A DNA stretch of 64,000 nt from Guadua angustifolia (Eukaryota; Streptophyta; Magnoliopsida; Poales; Poaceae). The position numbers and the translations under genes are program-made. The stretch spans positions 16,768,463-16,832,462 of the forward strand of contig CM070514.1 in assembly GCA_036346375.1 (NCBI GenBank), written 5' to 3'. The notes below the pieces were generated by a model, which searched no databases, had not been told where the DNA came from, and was given only the letters and a program-made list of their open reading frames with translations. Below are positions 11,064 through 23,165 of this stretch, one piece after another (position 1 is the first letter of the stretch; each line of letters opens with the position of its first letter).

Positions 11064-14000
11064 GACGATCCGGCAAAGGTTAGGATAAAGTACGGATCAT
11101 CCGTATCGTACAACTTCGCCGTGGGCTATAACGGAACCACCAATCGGGATGATCCGGTATGTGTAAATCTATATATACCGGACCATCCTACCCATAAAAG
11201 CTTTGGTCTGATTTTCATGAAAGAGTATAAAGTTAAATAAAATTGTCATGAAATGCATCGTTCCAATCTAGGCTAACACAAATAAATCGAAATCGACATA
11301 TCAAGCAAGTTAGAGTGCATAACAACCGAAAAGATAAGTGGCGCATTAAGCAAAGAACTACTCGTCCGTGCTTGGACTAGTACCAAAAGATCGAGAGGGA
11401 GTGGAGTCTTCCCTATCGACCTCGCGCTCAACACCGTCGGCGTCGGGCTCGTCGAGGTTCTCCTCCACGGGACTTTGTAGCTTTAGTCTCCTCATGAGGG
11501 CACTGTGAACCTATTGGTGAAGGGTCGAACAATCGCAGTCGCCGGCAAGGGTCGATGGGCTGTGCGTGCCGTAATGTCAGGTTCGGAGGTCAGATCCACA
11601 ACAACCGTATTAGCAATATTCTCTGTGATTTGAGCAATCACAGCAATGTGTGTTGAGTCCGGAGACTGATGTTCTGTACATGTTGGCGCAGTGTTATCCT
11701 CATCAGGGGCCTTAGGGGTTGTAGGTGAACTCACAGGAGCACACTCGGAGGCAATGACTGGATCGTCGTCAACTTGAGGAGTCGGCACCGCTTCGATAGG
11801 TGCGGAACTCAACGATACTACACTCTGAGTAGCCATCTCGTCGGTCATGTCGGCATGCGCGGACGTATGTTGGTCTCAATCGAGCACGCGGGCGGGCATG
11901 GTCGATGTGGGTGCATCCGCTAAAGTAGGTGGAGTAGTGGACAGCGGAGCGGATGCCCTATCATCGGTGATGCAGGAGAACATCCTGTCAAGACCGTGGG
12001 AGCTGGTGGGAGCGTGGACACGGGAGTGGGCGAAGCCCCTAGCAGAAGCAAGTGGGGCGGCAATGCGGTGGCGGGAGGTGGGCTGAGGCTGGCGGTGAGG
12101 TATGCAAGACCAACTCATTGTACAAGGCCCGACCAAAACGACTGAGAAGAAAGTGAACATCTGAGCCATTTGCATCGGCCAGTGTACCAAAGCACTGGTC
12201 GTCTGGCGATGCAACCTCATCTCCTCTAGTAATTGGGTGCTGTGTCTCCATTGTTGGGCAATTGAAGCTGCTGAGACTTACGCAACTCAACAATCGAAGC
12301 AAATGCGTGAGTAAGCTCGGTGAAATTTGAAAGCAGAAGGAGTCACCGGTGTCACGTCGAGGCTGGCGGCGGTGCAGTGAGTCGTCTCGGTCCTCGGTCT
12401 GAGCTGATCCACCTGCCTCGTGGTCGTGGGCTCGTACTCTTGGAAAGTACTCAGGGTCTTCCTCCTCATCGTCGTCGTCATCGGTCAATATCAATGATCG
12501 CGCCAACCCAGCATGCTCCTCAGCCTCTGCTAGTGCCTGGTCCTCCCCTTGGCGGTCTCTCTCGGTTCCTCGGTATCTGCTCTGAGCCCTCCTCATGGAG
12601 CGTTGTCCTCTCCGTCATGTCGTCAAGAGATGGAGGCATGTCTTGACGAAGCGAACTTCGCCCTTCGGTACTCCTCACGATGCTCGTCTCGGAGGCGAAG
12701 CGTCTTTGCATATGTAAGAAATTATATGCGCAAATGGTTGTTGTCTGGCCAAACTCATAGCATCTGCAATAGCATCTTCAATCTCACGAGATGATAAAGT
12801 CGAGAATGTCGAGCGGCTCATGAGATAGGATCGAATAAAGTAGCCCTTCTTTGCAAACTAGTGATCGTCTCGGCATTCCCAATCCTCGACATGATGACTT
12901 CCTCAAAGCCATGTGGACGCCTTTGCCTCGAGGAGTGAGGCGGTGCGGATGGCGAAGGGATCAACGAGGCAGCTGCTGGAGCAAGCGAATCTGGTCATCT
13001 GTGGGAAACACCCTCCGGCCTTAGCACGACGAGGCGGTGTCTTTGTCTGCGTACACCACGATGCAAAGTTCGGGCTCCTCCTCAAAACCAAACAACTCAA
13101 GCAAAGTCTTTGTGTACACCCTCTGGGGTTCTCCGTCGTGCATGAATTGAATGTATCGTGCTGCGGGTCGATCAAAGCTGTGGCGTAGAAGTCTCGACCC
13201 ACTTTTCCACTCTGAGTGTCGAACTCATCCTTGACTGGTAAGACCTTGAAATGGTGAAGTGTCTCTGAGCGTCCACCCCACCCGACCCTCTGCAAAAGCG
13301 AAGTTGGCGTCTGTGCATGCTCAAGCTGGACCCCAGACTCTCTGTGCGTAACAAAGAAGCTCTGTTGAAGAACCGTCGAGAACCTCCTATTAACTCCAAA
13401 TTCTCGGCTTGCGGAAGCAGGACATTGATATCGAGAAAGCGAAGGGTCTTTACCCTCCGGGATGAGATGTTCGAAGGTCTCTAAGTCTTATCTCGAGGTC
13501 GAGGATGTGGCACATGGTACTCCTCGTCCTCTTCCTTTTCATCGCCAGATCTCCTCGATGCGGAACTATGTTGGGATGAGCACGCACAGGAAGATGTCGA
13601 ACCACCACGAGTGCGCCGCAGCTAGAGCAGCGAGGGCGTGCCGCACCACCCTCTGTGAATTGAGTGCCCCCCTCCTCTCGGCCCCTCTGCTGCTTGACTC
13701 TGTGTGTCTCTAATCGCAATTGGCGTACGCCCGCATACTGAGCCAAGTTAGCATCTGCAGCCATCTCGGCTCGCTCTGCGCATACATAACTTGGACTTCT
13801 TAGCCTTCTCATTTCGCTTTAACAACTTCTTTTCCCTTCCTTTTTCACCATCCATCGCAAGTTGCACGGTTGAATGTCAGAACTTGCATCGTATTCATAT
13901 GCATTTGAATGGAGTCCAAAGAAACCCGAGAGGATGTGGATCTCACGCTTACAAAGTGAAGGAGAGTGGATTACGCCACCATGCGGGCTCGGTTGTCGTG

Positions 14001-14570
14001 GCGACAAAGCGGGTGGCCCGAATGGCGTGTGGCGGCGCGCGGAGTGGAGGATTGGAGTCTGGCGTCGCAAGGCACGAAGCGGGCTGCGGCGCAAGGCGGC
14101 GTGGAGAGAGGAGTAGTTAGGTGCGGTCGATATCTGAGGTCCTGGCGGTCCTCTGAATGTAAGGCGTGTTTTGGATAAGGTTAAGATCATCATCCCGGAT
14201 GATCCGTTATCGGAAACATCACTGGCCGGATCAATGCCTCTGTTCGACTCGGTGGCGGGATGGTCCGACCTCTTGAGAAAAAATCGGATCATCTTGTCTA
14301 GCGGTGTGCGGCACTAGCGAGTCACGATAACGATGAGGCGGACAATCTGAAGGCCGGACGATCCGTATAGGAAAAGATAAAGACGCTCTCGAATCTCGGA
14401 CTTGGAGCCTCGGAGCTAAGATTCACATACTGGGACGTTCCGTTAAGTAGAGAAACAACCGTCTGGGATTATTGTCGAACGAATAGTGCTTGGCTTCCTT
14501 CGGCCTTTGTTGGCTTCAATTTACTGGATGATCCGGCCTAATAGCGAATTACCTACCGTACCATCCTGCA
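11064..14570. repeat. Dispersed GGATGATCCG motif clusters inside CACTA-1
   Basis: A near-palindromic decamer and variants recur: about 11064, 11092, 11146, 11178, 14196, 14258, 14285, 14355, 14525 and 14560, plus three in the tandem array at 18600-18830. Typical forms are CGGATGATCCG, CGGATCATCC and GGACGATCCG. They flank the unassigned ORF block and the TNP2 gene. They are not part of the terminal arrays. A protein-binding site is possible but is inference. Confidence 0.6.
11492..13812 (-). other. Unrecognised minus-strand ORF block in CACTA-1
   Basis: Several overlapping minus-strand frames are open for 80-185 codons: 13812-13450, 13399-13172, 13295-12903, 12711-12520, 12596-12039 and 11848-11492. 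Read in order they look like one long frame broken by single-base slips, because sensible protein texture passes from frame to frame. Examples are ELIGGSRRFFNRASLLRTES, then LPVKDEFDTQSGKVGRDFY, then a long acidic DDDDDEEEDPEYF. I cannot place the sequence in a family. It could be a third element gene, part of a nested retroelement, or captured host sequence. It shares strand with TNP2 and the second gene. Confidence 0.35.
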
Positions 14571-14573
14571 CTT

Positions 14574-17500
14574 TCACGCAGCAGTTTTACTCAATTCAAT
14601 AAAAATATAAGTTCTATTACATATTAAGTTTTTACACAATGTGTCCCTATTTGCCTTTAACAACTTTTCGGCGCAATCATCACGCATATATGGCATCATT
14701 GAAATATCGAGGGTTTCTTCTACAAGTTTGATCCTCTCGGGATCTCCGAAAGCGGTAGGTCGTCGAACCGATTGTATTCGCCTCGTCGTGCACATCTTCA
14801 ACTCAACGATCCTTTGTTTTCCGGGAACAACTATGTTCCTTTTCTTATTCTTGAGGTCACTATGTAGAAAACTTGCGAGACTTGAAGCTAGTATCGAGGG
14901 TCGGTTTGTATCCAAGATTGTTGAGGTCGGCGATTGTGAACCCATAGTTGTCCACCTCCACACCATTAGGATGTTTGACCCGATTCTTGACAAAATCTGA
15001 GGATCTGCATATCCCTTCCATAGTCGAGTTCCCAAATTTCTTCAATGATTCCATAGTAGGTGTTCTTCTCCTGTCGCATCTATGGCTTCTACCCGAACGC
15101 CACTTGTTTTGGGCCATCGTCTTCTTGTCCTTTTGAATGGTATAAAACGTGTACCCATTGATGTCATCGCTAGCCATGATGTTACCCAGACTTGATGGGC
15201 CATGAGCCAACATTTTCAATGTTTACGTTTCTTCGTCCTCACCATCTGGTATGTTTTGGTTCTTGAACCATGTAGTAAACATCGCTTATTCTCTTCGAGG
15301 ATCCAATCAACTTGGCGTCCTAGATTTTCTCTTTCAAGCTCTTCGGTGTTGCTCCACATACGGCTCCACTATCTTTAGTCTGTTGCAAAGGCGGTGAAAT
15401 GTGCTTGGTCCACATTCTTGTACTCATAGTCGATGAATCTTTTCTTTCCCTTAGTCCCTTTACAGTCAACCTCCCTCATGTCGAGGGCAGGCACACCAAT
15501 CGGCCTTTCCGTGGGCATGAAGTAATCCGTGCAACACTCAATGACTTCCTCGATGTTGTAGCCCTCAATAATGGAACCCTCTGGGTAAGCACGATTCCGT
15601 TGTAAGCTCTTAAGCAAGCCCATCCACCTCTCAAATGGAAACATCCAGTGTAAGAATACTGGTCCCAGTACCTTTACCTCCTCGACAAGGTGAACCAAGA
15701 GGTGTGGCATGATATCGAAAAAGGATGGAGGGAAGCACATCTCAAGTTGGTTTATAGTCTCCACTATGTAGTTCTGCAGATAGCTCAGCTGTTCATCATC
15801 GATTACCTTACGTGAAATTGCATTGCGAAATAACCACGGCAGTGTGATGGCCACCTTTACAAATGTTGAGTTGATACCCCGATTGCAATTGGGAGCATTT
15901 GTGTCATCATGGCGTGGCGATCGTGAGACTTCATACCACTTATCTTTAAATCTTTCATCGATACTAGGTTTTTGATGTTGGATGAATAACCGAGCGGGAC
16001 TCGACCCCACGTAAGCACTTGCACGATCTTTTCTCCTCACCGTCAAAGAGTAGCTTTCTTTGGGGAAGGTAATACTTTCCATGTGTTCTTTCTTGAGGGT
16101 GTAGTTCTTTCTGATTTTAAGTACTACTAAGTCTTCTGAGCTTTAAGACCATCCTTTGTCTTGTCTTGAATGTCCAACAAGAGACCTATGCGCTTTCACA
16201 GACATTCTTTATGACATGCATGGCATCGATGCTATGGCGAATTTCCAAGTCCTTCTAGTAGGGCAAATACTTGTAGAAAATTGACATCTTTTTGAACAGG
16301 ACAACAGGCGGAGGAACCTCCTCATCGATATTCTTCCTCTTTCGACCCCTCTTTTGGCCCTGCACTGGCTTCTTCCCGAAAACCACCTTGATGTTCTAGA
16401 CCATTTCAAACACTTTTTCCTGCAATGGCGCTTTAGAGCCACACCTTACTCAACCGTATTGTCAAAATACTTGCCCATCTTGCGGTATTTGTGAGCTTTC
16501 GATGAAAGCGGTGCCGCATGTACACTAACTTTGTGAGCATGGAAGGAGCGTCGACCGCAGTTTCATCCATGCATACTACACAAGTTTCTTCCCTTTAATC
16601 GACCCGATAGGGCTAGCGAGGCGGGGTAATCACCGATGGTAACAAAAATAATGGCTTTTAGTGTGAAATCTTGTTGTTGGGCCGATACCACACTGGACCC
16701 CATCGTGCCACAACATGGCCATATCTTCCATCGATGGTTAGAAACACATCAATATCTACTCGGGTTGTCTCGGACCTTGGATAAGAATGGACAACATTAG
16801 GTACCTTCTCTTCATACATAGCCATGGAGGAAGGTTGTAGATGGACAGGACTACTGGCCAAGTGCTATGTGTGGCATTCCATTCACCGAAAGGATTCATA
16901 CCATCGGTATTCAGTGTGAACCTTACATTCCTGGGTTCGTTGCCAAAATCTGGATACATGCGATCAAAATTTCTCCATTGTCTACCATCGGTGGGTGTCG
17001 AATCTTTCCATCTTTTACTGCGCTTGTCGAATGCCAACCCATTAGTTCGAGTCCCTCTCATTCAGTACAAAGCGTTTGAGACGGCCAATAAGCGGCAAGT
17101 ACCACATCACCAACGAGGATTCTTTTCTTCTTGTCCGTGCACGAAGACTGTCATCTTCGTTATTACCAGTAGTACTATTCTTGTTCTTCTTATTCTTCGT
17201 AGTGCTAGGTGAAGAATCATCATCGTCGTGGAGTCATCATTCTTCTTATCTGGCTCGCCTTGCACACCGGCATTGATCCAAGTCCGTGTAATCTTTACGG
17301 AAGAGGATCTGATGGTTCGGACATGCATGTATCTTTTGCACATCCAATGACATCGGAGTGATAAGCTTCTTCGCGAAATAAGTGCTCGTCGGCAAGGTGG
17401 GCAATCCATTAGCCGAGTATTTACGCCAAGAGCCTCAACGGATCGGTGAAACTCTTGTCCGACCATTCATTGCTAGCCTTCAACCGTAGAAGCATCGAGA

Positions 17501-18044
17501 CCGTATGCAACACCGTAAGCTCGGAGGACAACCCTTGGATTCCTCATATAACGGATCATTATTTGCTTTGTGTAACTCATCGACATTATCTAAACTGTCA
17601 TCTCCTTTAAAACACGTGGTTCGGCATGGCGCAACATTTCCTCTACATCGGCGATGCGACCATCATCTAGCAAGCGAGCATGCACGTGAGCTTCATCTCC
17701 CAAACCATCGATTATAGCCTCCCGCCGATCATCCACAAGATCGGGATCAACATCATCGGTTGTTTTGCGATGTCGTTGCTCGCCATGGTTGGACCAACAT
17801 GTGTAATCCTCTATAAAACCTCTCATGATCGGTGTGTTGTGATTACACTTAAATCTCCCCACCCTACATTGTTCTTACAGTCTTTGCATGGACAAAGTAT
17901 TTCCGTTTCCTTCTTAGTCGAGCGTCCTTCGGCGGCTTTAATAAAAGTTTGAGCTCTTTGAGAATACACCCTTATTTCTTGGGGCATTGTACATCCATGC
18001 CCTTTCCATCTTGAACACAAGCAAAAATCAGATTGAAATGTCAA
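14574..18044 (-). pseudogene. TNP2-type CACTA transposase, decayed
   Basis: Family landmarks appear in the right order on the minus strand. At 18044-17800 is the transposase-associated domain: FIKAAEG, CPCKDCKNN, then RGFIEDYTCW after a frameshift. At 17010-16640 is the TNP2 core (PF02992): YPDFGNEPRNVRFTLNTDGM, NPFGEW, WPVVLSIYNLPPWLCMK, then a 'MLSILIQGP' block; the Asp of TDG is kept. At about 16300-16200 is IRHSIDAMHVIKNVC. At 16082-15375 is DUF4218: LPWLFRNAIS, FFDIMPHLLVHLVEEVK, LGPVFLHWMFPFERWMG, YPEGSIIEGY. At 15219-14860 is DUF4216: GYTFYT, HPNGVEVDNYGFTIADLNN. TNP2 proteins bind the TIRs and carry out cut-and-paste. At least five frame breaks make it non-functional. It reads away from the right end, as usual. 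Confidence 0.88.
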
Positions 18045-18059
18045 TTATTTAGATAGAAC

Positions 18060-18900
18060 TTTAACAAGAGAACCTAAGTTAAATACTATAAAATGATTTT
18101 ATTAAAATCACGAAAGAATGTAAGGTCCTCTCCTCTAGATCTAGAGAGGGGATCGTTCTCTCCCTCTAGAGAGGGAGGGATACAAGATCTGTCTCTGAGA
18201 TCTAGAAGGTGAGGGCTTCAACGGAAAATTAAATTAGTCCAGTGACACTCAATGACATGTGGGTCCATCTGAGTCTATGACAGTGGACCAGGGTGTCAAA
18301 AAGTGAATCACGAGTTTTAAAGAGGGTGCCAATCTCCCGGGCTTCAACCCCTCTCCCATGCACATTCTATCTACACTACATCTTCCTCTCCACAAGATAT
18401 ATAAACCTCTACAAATGTCAGGAATGAGATGCTCTTACCTTAGAGAGTTAACTATTCCAAGGATTTCAAGTTCAAAACCTAGCTCCACCCTTATTTTCAC
18501 AATTTTGGGGCCGCTGAAGGCTGCATGAGCGTTACGTTGAGCTTTAAAGCGAAGTTTCCTGAGCGGCTCCCTAAGACAACGACTGCGAGAAAAATAATAA
18601 CGATCAAGCAAAAGCAGCACTCTGGGATGATCCGTCAAAGGAAAAAAGAACCATCTTGGAGTATTTTTACGGGCGTTGGATTTCTCTGTGTAGTGCATTG
18701 TTACAACATAACGGATGATCCGGTATCTCAATAAAAACTCATCTGGGAGTATTGCACGGGCGTTGGATTTACGTGTTTTGCGGTATTGTAGAACAAAGGA
18801 TGATCCGATGCGTACATAAAAACGCATATCGGCATCTCCTTCGTCACAAGATATGCGAACAAACATTTACACAATTTGACAGACGGTTTGTTTAAGAACT
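18060..18900 (-). promoter_or_regulatory. Upstream region of the TNP2 gene with palindrome and 87-bp tandem repeats
   Basis: No ORF of note. It contains a perfect palindrome around CTCTAGATCTAGAG (about 18133), with GA-rich flanks. At 18396 ATATATAAAC reads as a TATA-like box on either strand. At 18600-18830 are about 2.5 tandem units of some 87 bp. Each has GGAGTATT, CGGGCGTTGGATTT and GGATGATCCG, then TAAAA. Position suggests a promoter for the minus-strand transposase; function is inferred. Confidence 0.35.
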
Positions 18901-19303
18901 ACGCCTTTAAAGACATAACATCACCACAGGGGTTCCTTAATTAATTAGGACGTCAATATAATTAATTAACTAAGGTGATTATTAACGTCATCACTTTGTG
19001 GAAGCTGCGATTTCGCATGCGGCCGTAAGAAAGCGGTACGTGTAAAGATCGCCTCTTCCCAAAGCGGTTCCTTAAGAGAGCTGCAGGGAAGAGCATAGTT
19101 TCATAGCGACATCTAAAGCGCACCGCCTGTGAAGAGATCAATATTTTCCGCAGTAGGTTTCTTCTGAGAGCCGCTGTGAAGATACCTTTACACAGCGGTT
19201 CTTAACCCCAAGGACCGCGATCGATCATTTGAGGCGGCTCTCCTTTTAATCCGCCTGTGGAAAGAAATCCTTGGTGTCTAGGAAAATCATTTCTGTAGTA
19301 GTG
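18900..19303. repeat. Right subterminal repeats and right TIR of CACTA-1, TSD ATA
   Basis: Repeats of GCGGTTCTTAA and GCCGC..GTGAAG type mirror the left end. The TIR reads ATTTCTGTAGTAGTG, ending at 19303, and ATA follows at 19304-19306. Confidence 0.85.
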
Positions 19304-20077
19304 ATAACGACATATCTAGAGTTATTACACCTAGTAGCAGCGGAATCCATAAGATAAACGACAAAAGGGCCAGCATGGCATGCCTCCAAACCCTCCGGCA
19401 AACAACTGGGGCAAGAACGGCGACTAAACGTTAGAATCATCGAAATCTGCCCGGTAAAAGCCCCCGGGCAGTGCCTCATCCTCACTTGCAGCAAGTGGAC
19501 AATCTGATTGAATACAAAGAGTGTACTCGCACAATAATATACATTGCATGTTGAATTCTAGCTACATGTGGTTGCTACATCAAAGGTAGGCAAAATGGCA
19601 ATTTTCAGCATAAAGCAATATTTGGGATAAATTGTAAACACGTATAGATTGAAAAGAATTGCATTTAGTAAACATTTGCAAGATCTAATACATAATATAG
19701 CATCATCGTAATCACATTTATATCATGCCTTCAAGCATTCTCCGAACCATGAGTTCCATCGCTCATGTTTAATTACTCACACAAGTACTCCAACACTTGT
19801 GTCTCTTTTCCCACTCCCAACCCATTCTTACCAAGTCCTTAATACTCGCCCAGTGACTGACAAATCAAGCGATCGTCCTTAACCATGGACGCAGCTATTT
19901 GAATAGTTTAAACTCTGCAGAGGTACGAATTTACCCACACGACATGCCACACTCGTAAGCCAAGCTATTAACACATTTCCTTAGATGTGTCGGCCGAGGT
20001 GAACGTGACAAACCATTTTTCAGTATGTATGGTAGTGTATCTAAACCATCCGGATGACTGTGACCCTTGATCCCGTG

Positions 20078-20955
20078 TGATGGGGACGGGTGATCCCGAT
20101 CTTTCGGTGAGATGATGATACGTCGATTTGGGGTGTTGACGGCACCGAATCAAGGGCTTCCTACCAGCAGTCGGGAGCTTCACAATCGCAATGCCAATGC
20201 ACACGATACAAGATCCAAGCGATCAATTGTTCCTGCAAGAAATCGAGAACCCGCAAGAACAAAGCATGAAGCAATCTGAAAATATAGTATTGAAATCAAA
20301 GGAACAAGTTGAGGTTACTGTTTTTCGGTTCGGGCGGTCTAGTCGACACGCCGCATAACGCGAGGAGGGACGCACGGGTCTACCAAACACAAACAAAACC
20401 TAAACGAAAAAAGCGGCGCGGCGGCCACATATATAGCGGCGGCAGGAGGTGTAGGGCAGCCAAAACAGCGGTGCCCACCAAAACCCTAAGATACATGGGC
20501 CTTGGGCCCAAAAGAAAGGTGGCGCAGCACCTGGGATTTCTGTCCTGTGAGATTGTTTTGTGATTTCCCGTCACTCCACGAGGAATTTGGCCGTGGGACC
20601 AGATCCATTAGAAAGGTTATCTCGATAGCTTTCAAACGAGTGGTCGCACACTAGAAACGGAGTCCGGGAACCCAAGTTATGTCCGTTTGAAGTACTGCTG
20701 CTCCTGGATGGCCGAACCGGAGTTGTGGACGAATTGGGCTTGATCTTGGGCCTTCCTTGGCGCGTGGGCTGTCCTCGGTGGATGATCTTGACGTGTTGGT
20801 CCAGCAAAGGTGGGTGGAAAGGCCTTGCTTCCGGATTAAGCCTTCCAAGCATCGAAGATGAAGTAGCGGTCGAAACAGCGATGGTCGGGGATGAAGTAGT
20901 GGTCGTAGGGGAAGAAGGGGCAGCGGTTGTATCCTTGGTTGGGATGTCCTCATCA
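20078..20955 (-). mobile_element. Solo LTR of the element B family, TSD CCGTG
   Basis: This 878-bp stretch is the inverted copy of the LTRs of element B (44383-45257 and 48568-49448). It begins TGATGGGGACGGG and ends TGTCCTCATCA. CCGTG lies directly before it (20073-20077) and directly after it (20956-20960), a perfect 5-bp target duplication. No PBS, PPT or coding sequence adjoins, so it is a solo LTR left by recombination between two LTRs. On the minus strand it keeps part of the LTR reading frame (20852-20571). It sits in element C. Confidence 0.95.
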
Positions 20956-21044
20956 CCGTGTGCCCAGTGCCCGGTGTGTGTGGATCAAGGAGTACACCCG
21001 TTGTTGGACATCCCCAACTCAACAAAGTTCGAGGGACTCCGAGG

Positions 21045-21122
21045 ACATTCCTTGACGCTCCACTAAGCTCAAGGAATTCCGGCGTTCATTCCTTGACGCT
21101 CCACTAAGCTCAAGAAATTCTG
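21045..21122 (+). repeat. 39-bp tandem duplication in element C
   Basis: CATTCCTTGACGCTCCACTA followed by AGCTCAAG occurs twice head to tail, at about 21049 and 21088, with one or two differences. Confidence 0.85.
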
Positions 21123-21249
21123 AGTGCACATGGTTTAAACAACCTAGTCATACATAAGTACTTGGTTACGCCGGTCCCATAAACGGCATGTGGTTCGCAC
21201 GATAATTACTCAAAGAGACGTCACCAGGATTTCTTTCCTAAGCTTTCTC

Positions 21250-22985
21250 GGAAAAGGGTGTTTCGTTCGAGCCGTTTAGTTTGGCGGCAAGTTTGTTTTT
21301 CTTGTTAATTGTCGTTTCGCGCCAAGAATTGAAATTATTTGATTCGCTCTAAGGGTTTAAAGTTGGATTTTGGTTTTTTTGGAGGGCCTTTATTTCTTTT
21401 CCCTAACTCTGTTGATTAGTGGCATCCATTTGTTTGAAGTATAAAAGGAAGTGTTGAGAGGGAACCCTAGCATTTGCTCCTGAGTCCACCTCTAGCCACC
21501 GCCCTGACCAGTCGCACCCGCGCTACCCCTCCTGCGCCTCCCCAGTGCCCTGGGCTCCCGTAAGTGGCCGCCTTGAAACACCACCTCCAGCCCTTCCGTA
21601 GTCGGCGCCTCCTCCTAGCCGCGCCACGCTCCTCCAGCCCGCACTCGGCCGAGCCCGGCTGCCAGCGCTCCGATCGGCGCCCTCCTCTCCTCCATTGTGT
21701 CGCCTCGGCCCGGCGGCTCGTAGGCGCCTCCTCCTCTTCTTGGGTGTGTGAAATTTGAGGTATATCTTCTTAGGGAGTGCAAAATCTCTTTTAGAGGAAA
21801 TTTTTACAACCTTACCTTGTTTCAAAGACTAGATATGCCTCAAGTAAATGTAAGGTTAAGGAAAGATTAGGTTAACTTAGAGACATCTAAAAATGCCACC
21901 AAAATTGTAAATGAGACACTACTAGGTTAGGACTAAATCTGGGCCAATAAATTTCTCTTTTCATTTTTCTTGAAGGAGCCTGGAGCTGTTCCATTTTCCT
22001 TCATGTTTTATATGAACAAAACCATTTAACTTGACATGGTCATACATAGGACTGGGGGAGAAAGAAACCTTGTAGAGTAGTAGTTGCACAAAATTGGAGT
22101 TTTAGCCCTAATGATTTCTTCTTTTGAATGCCAGAAGATGCACTAGAATTGCTCAATGGATAGAGATAGGATCCAAACTATAATCTATCATAAGCACAAG
22201 GAAGGGAGGGAATCCATACCCAGCTGCTTTAACTTTTCATCTAGGAGAACTGACTGCTGTAGGAATAAGGCCTCTCAAATTTTCTACACCCCCTCTCAGC
22301 TCTCCCTTGATTGTATGGAAAACTAGCAAAATACAAGACAAGTAGCATCTCTAGCCGGAGACAACAAAGTAGATAAAGGTTCATAGCGTCATTGCTAGCT
22401 AGGAATGAAATCCCTAGGCCGTTGCTAGCTAGGAACAAGGACCCGACGCGTGGCTGCTGCTGTTGTCCAACTGGCATCGTGCGTAGATGAGCACAGGATG
22501 GGCACCACGTGGAGGTGGGTTAGATTTCGCCAATCCAACCGAAGCCCATGTGGGAGATGAGGGACTGGAGGGAGGCAGCGTAGCCGGATGCAATTCAGGA
22601 GGCATCTATCTAGTCATCTTGGGCTAGGCTGATGGGTGAACTTGGGCCGCGCGCGATTACAGTAAGAATGTTGGGTCACACGGTTGGGCCTGTCTTAGGT
22701 TGGCCGGTTAGGCCAGGTAGGGAGGGCGCCTATTGGGCTTTAGTAGTGGGCCATGCTTGGAGGACTCTTGAGTAGCGGGTCAGGTTTCTGTCGGAATTTT
22801 CGATTTTGTATTCATATCCATCTGCTTTTGTTTTTGTCAGAACTGGCTCTACCTTTTCTATTTTTGTTACCATTTCTATACCAATATTTTTCATTTTTGT
22901 TTCCGAAAATAGGCTTTATTTCTATTTTTCTCCAGAACGGTCAAAAATTTCTAATCCATTTTCTTCTCTTTCTCAAGCATTATGT
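21250..22985. other. Intergenic or unclassified repeat DNA, one promoter-like stretch
   Basis: TATAAAAGG at 21440 is followed by GAACCCTAGC, a C-rich leader and an ATG at 21564 opening a 64-codon Arg/Ser-rich ORF with no recognisable domain. This could be the promoter and leader of a lost gene or of an LTR, with no support beyond composition. 21760-22500 holds nothing I recognise. 22610-22760 is rich in GGGCC/TTGGGCC, and 22800-22980 is T-rich with repeated TTTCTATTTTTGTTACC-like text, probably repeat-derived. Confidence 0.3.
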
Positions 22986-22989
22986 ATGA

Positions 22990-23165
22990 CTAAGCACTAA
23001 GTTAAATGTATGTATAATTGTATATACTATAAAGCAAAGATGGGTACCTTTTAGGGGGATAGAGGAAATATCACACTAATTTTGTATTAATTCATGAAAT
23101 ACACTTTATAATTATGAATAAAATCATTAAAAAATACTTCTTATAACTTTGGACTGTGGGACTAT
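22990..23165 (+). mobile_element. Fragment of a Stowaway-like MITE
   Basis: The stretch from GGGGGATAGAGGAAATATCA to TACTTCTTATAACTT and GGACTGTGGGA parallels the right half of the MITE at 27786-28045 (GGGATATAGAGGGAACATCA, TACGTCTTATAAACTT, GTGGATGGAG). The left terminus is missing or unrecognisable. Confidence 0.45.

Larger units (their letters stand above)
4530..19303 (-). mobile_element. CACTA-1: complete-ended 14.8-kb CACTA transposon
   Basis: The element has matched TIRs and an intact ATA target duplication. Both ends carry subterminal repeats: 4560-4870 with CTTAAG..CCGC and TTTATGC units, and 18900-19280 with ACAGCGGTTCTTAA units. Two decayed genes run right to left, TNP2 (about 18044-14574) and a Transposase_24/C48 gene (about 9016-5200), the usual two-gene content of grass CACTA elements. 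Between them lie a hAT transposase fragment on the opposite strand and about 4.5 kb that I cannot assign. It sits inside LTR element C. Coding decay means it could now move only with help from another element. Confidence 0.92.
4311..21250 (-). mobile_element. Element C: gypsy-type LTR split by a CACTA and a solo LTR
   Basis: The pieces are 4311-4529, 19304-20077 and 20956 to about 21250; the rest is inserted DNA. The left border TGTGGGGAACC follows a clean end of the repeat array. The middle piece (about 19870-19990) matches element D near 31900-31990 and, inverted, element E near 60740-60840. All three carry CTGCAGAG beside a 'TTACCCACACGAC/TTACCCACAAGAC'-like stretch and a conserved 'AAGCTATTAACACA' block. 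So C, D and E are relatives in one long-LTR gypsy group, with C and D on the minus strand. No coding sequence of C is visible, so it may be a solo LTR. The right border is not resolved. Confidence 0.45.

Noticed and set aside
12039..12596. 185-codon minus-strand ORF as a stand-alone gene
   Set aside because: Neighbouring frames continue its texture, so it is part of a larger broken block inside CACTA-1.
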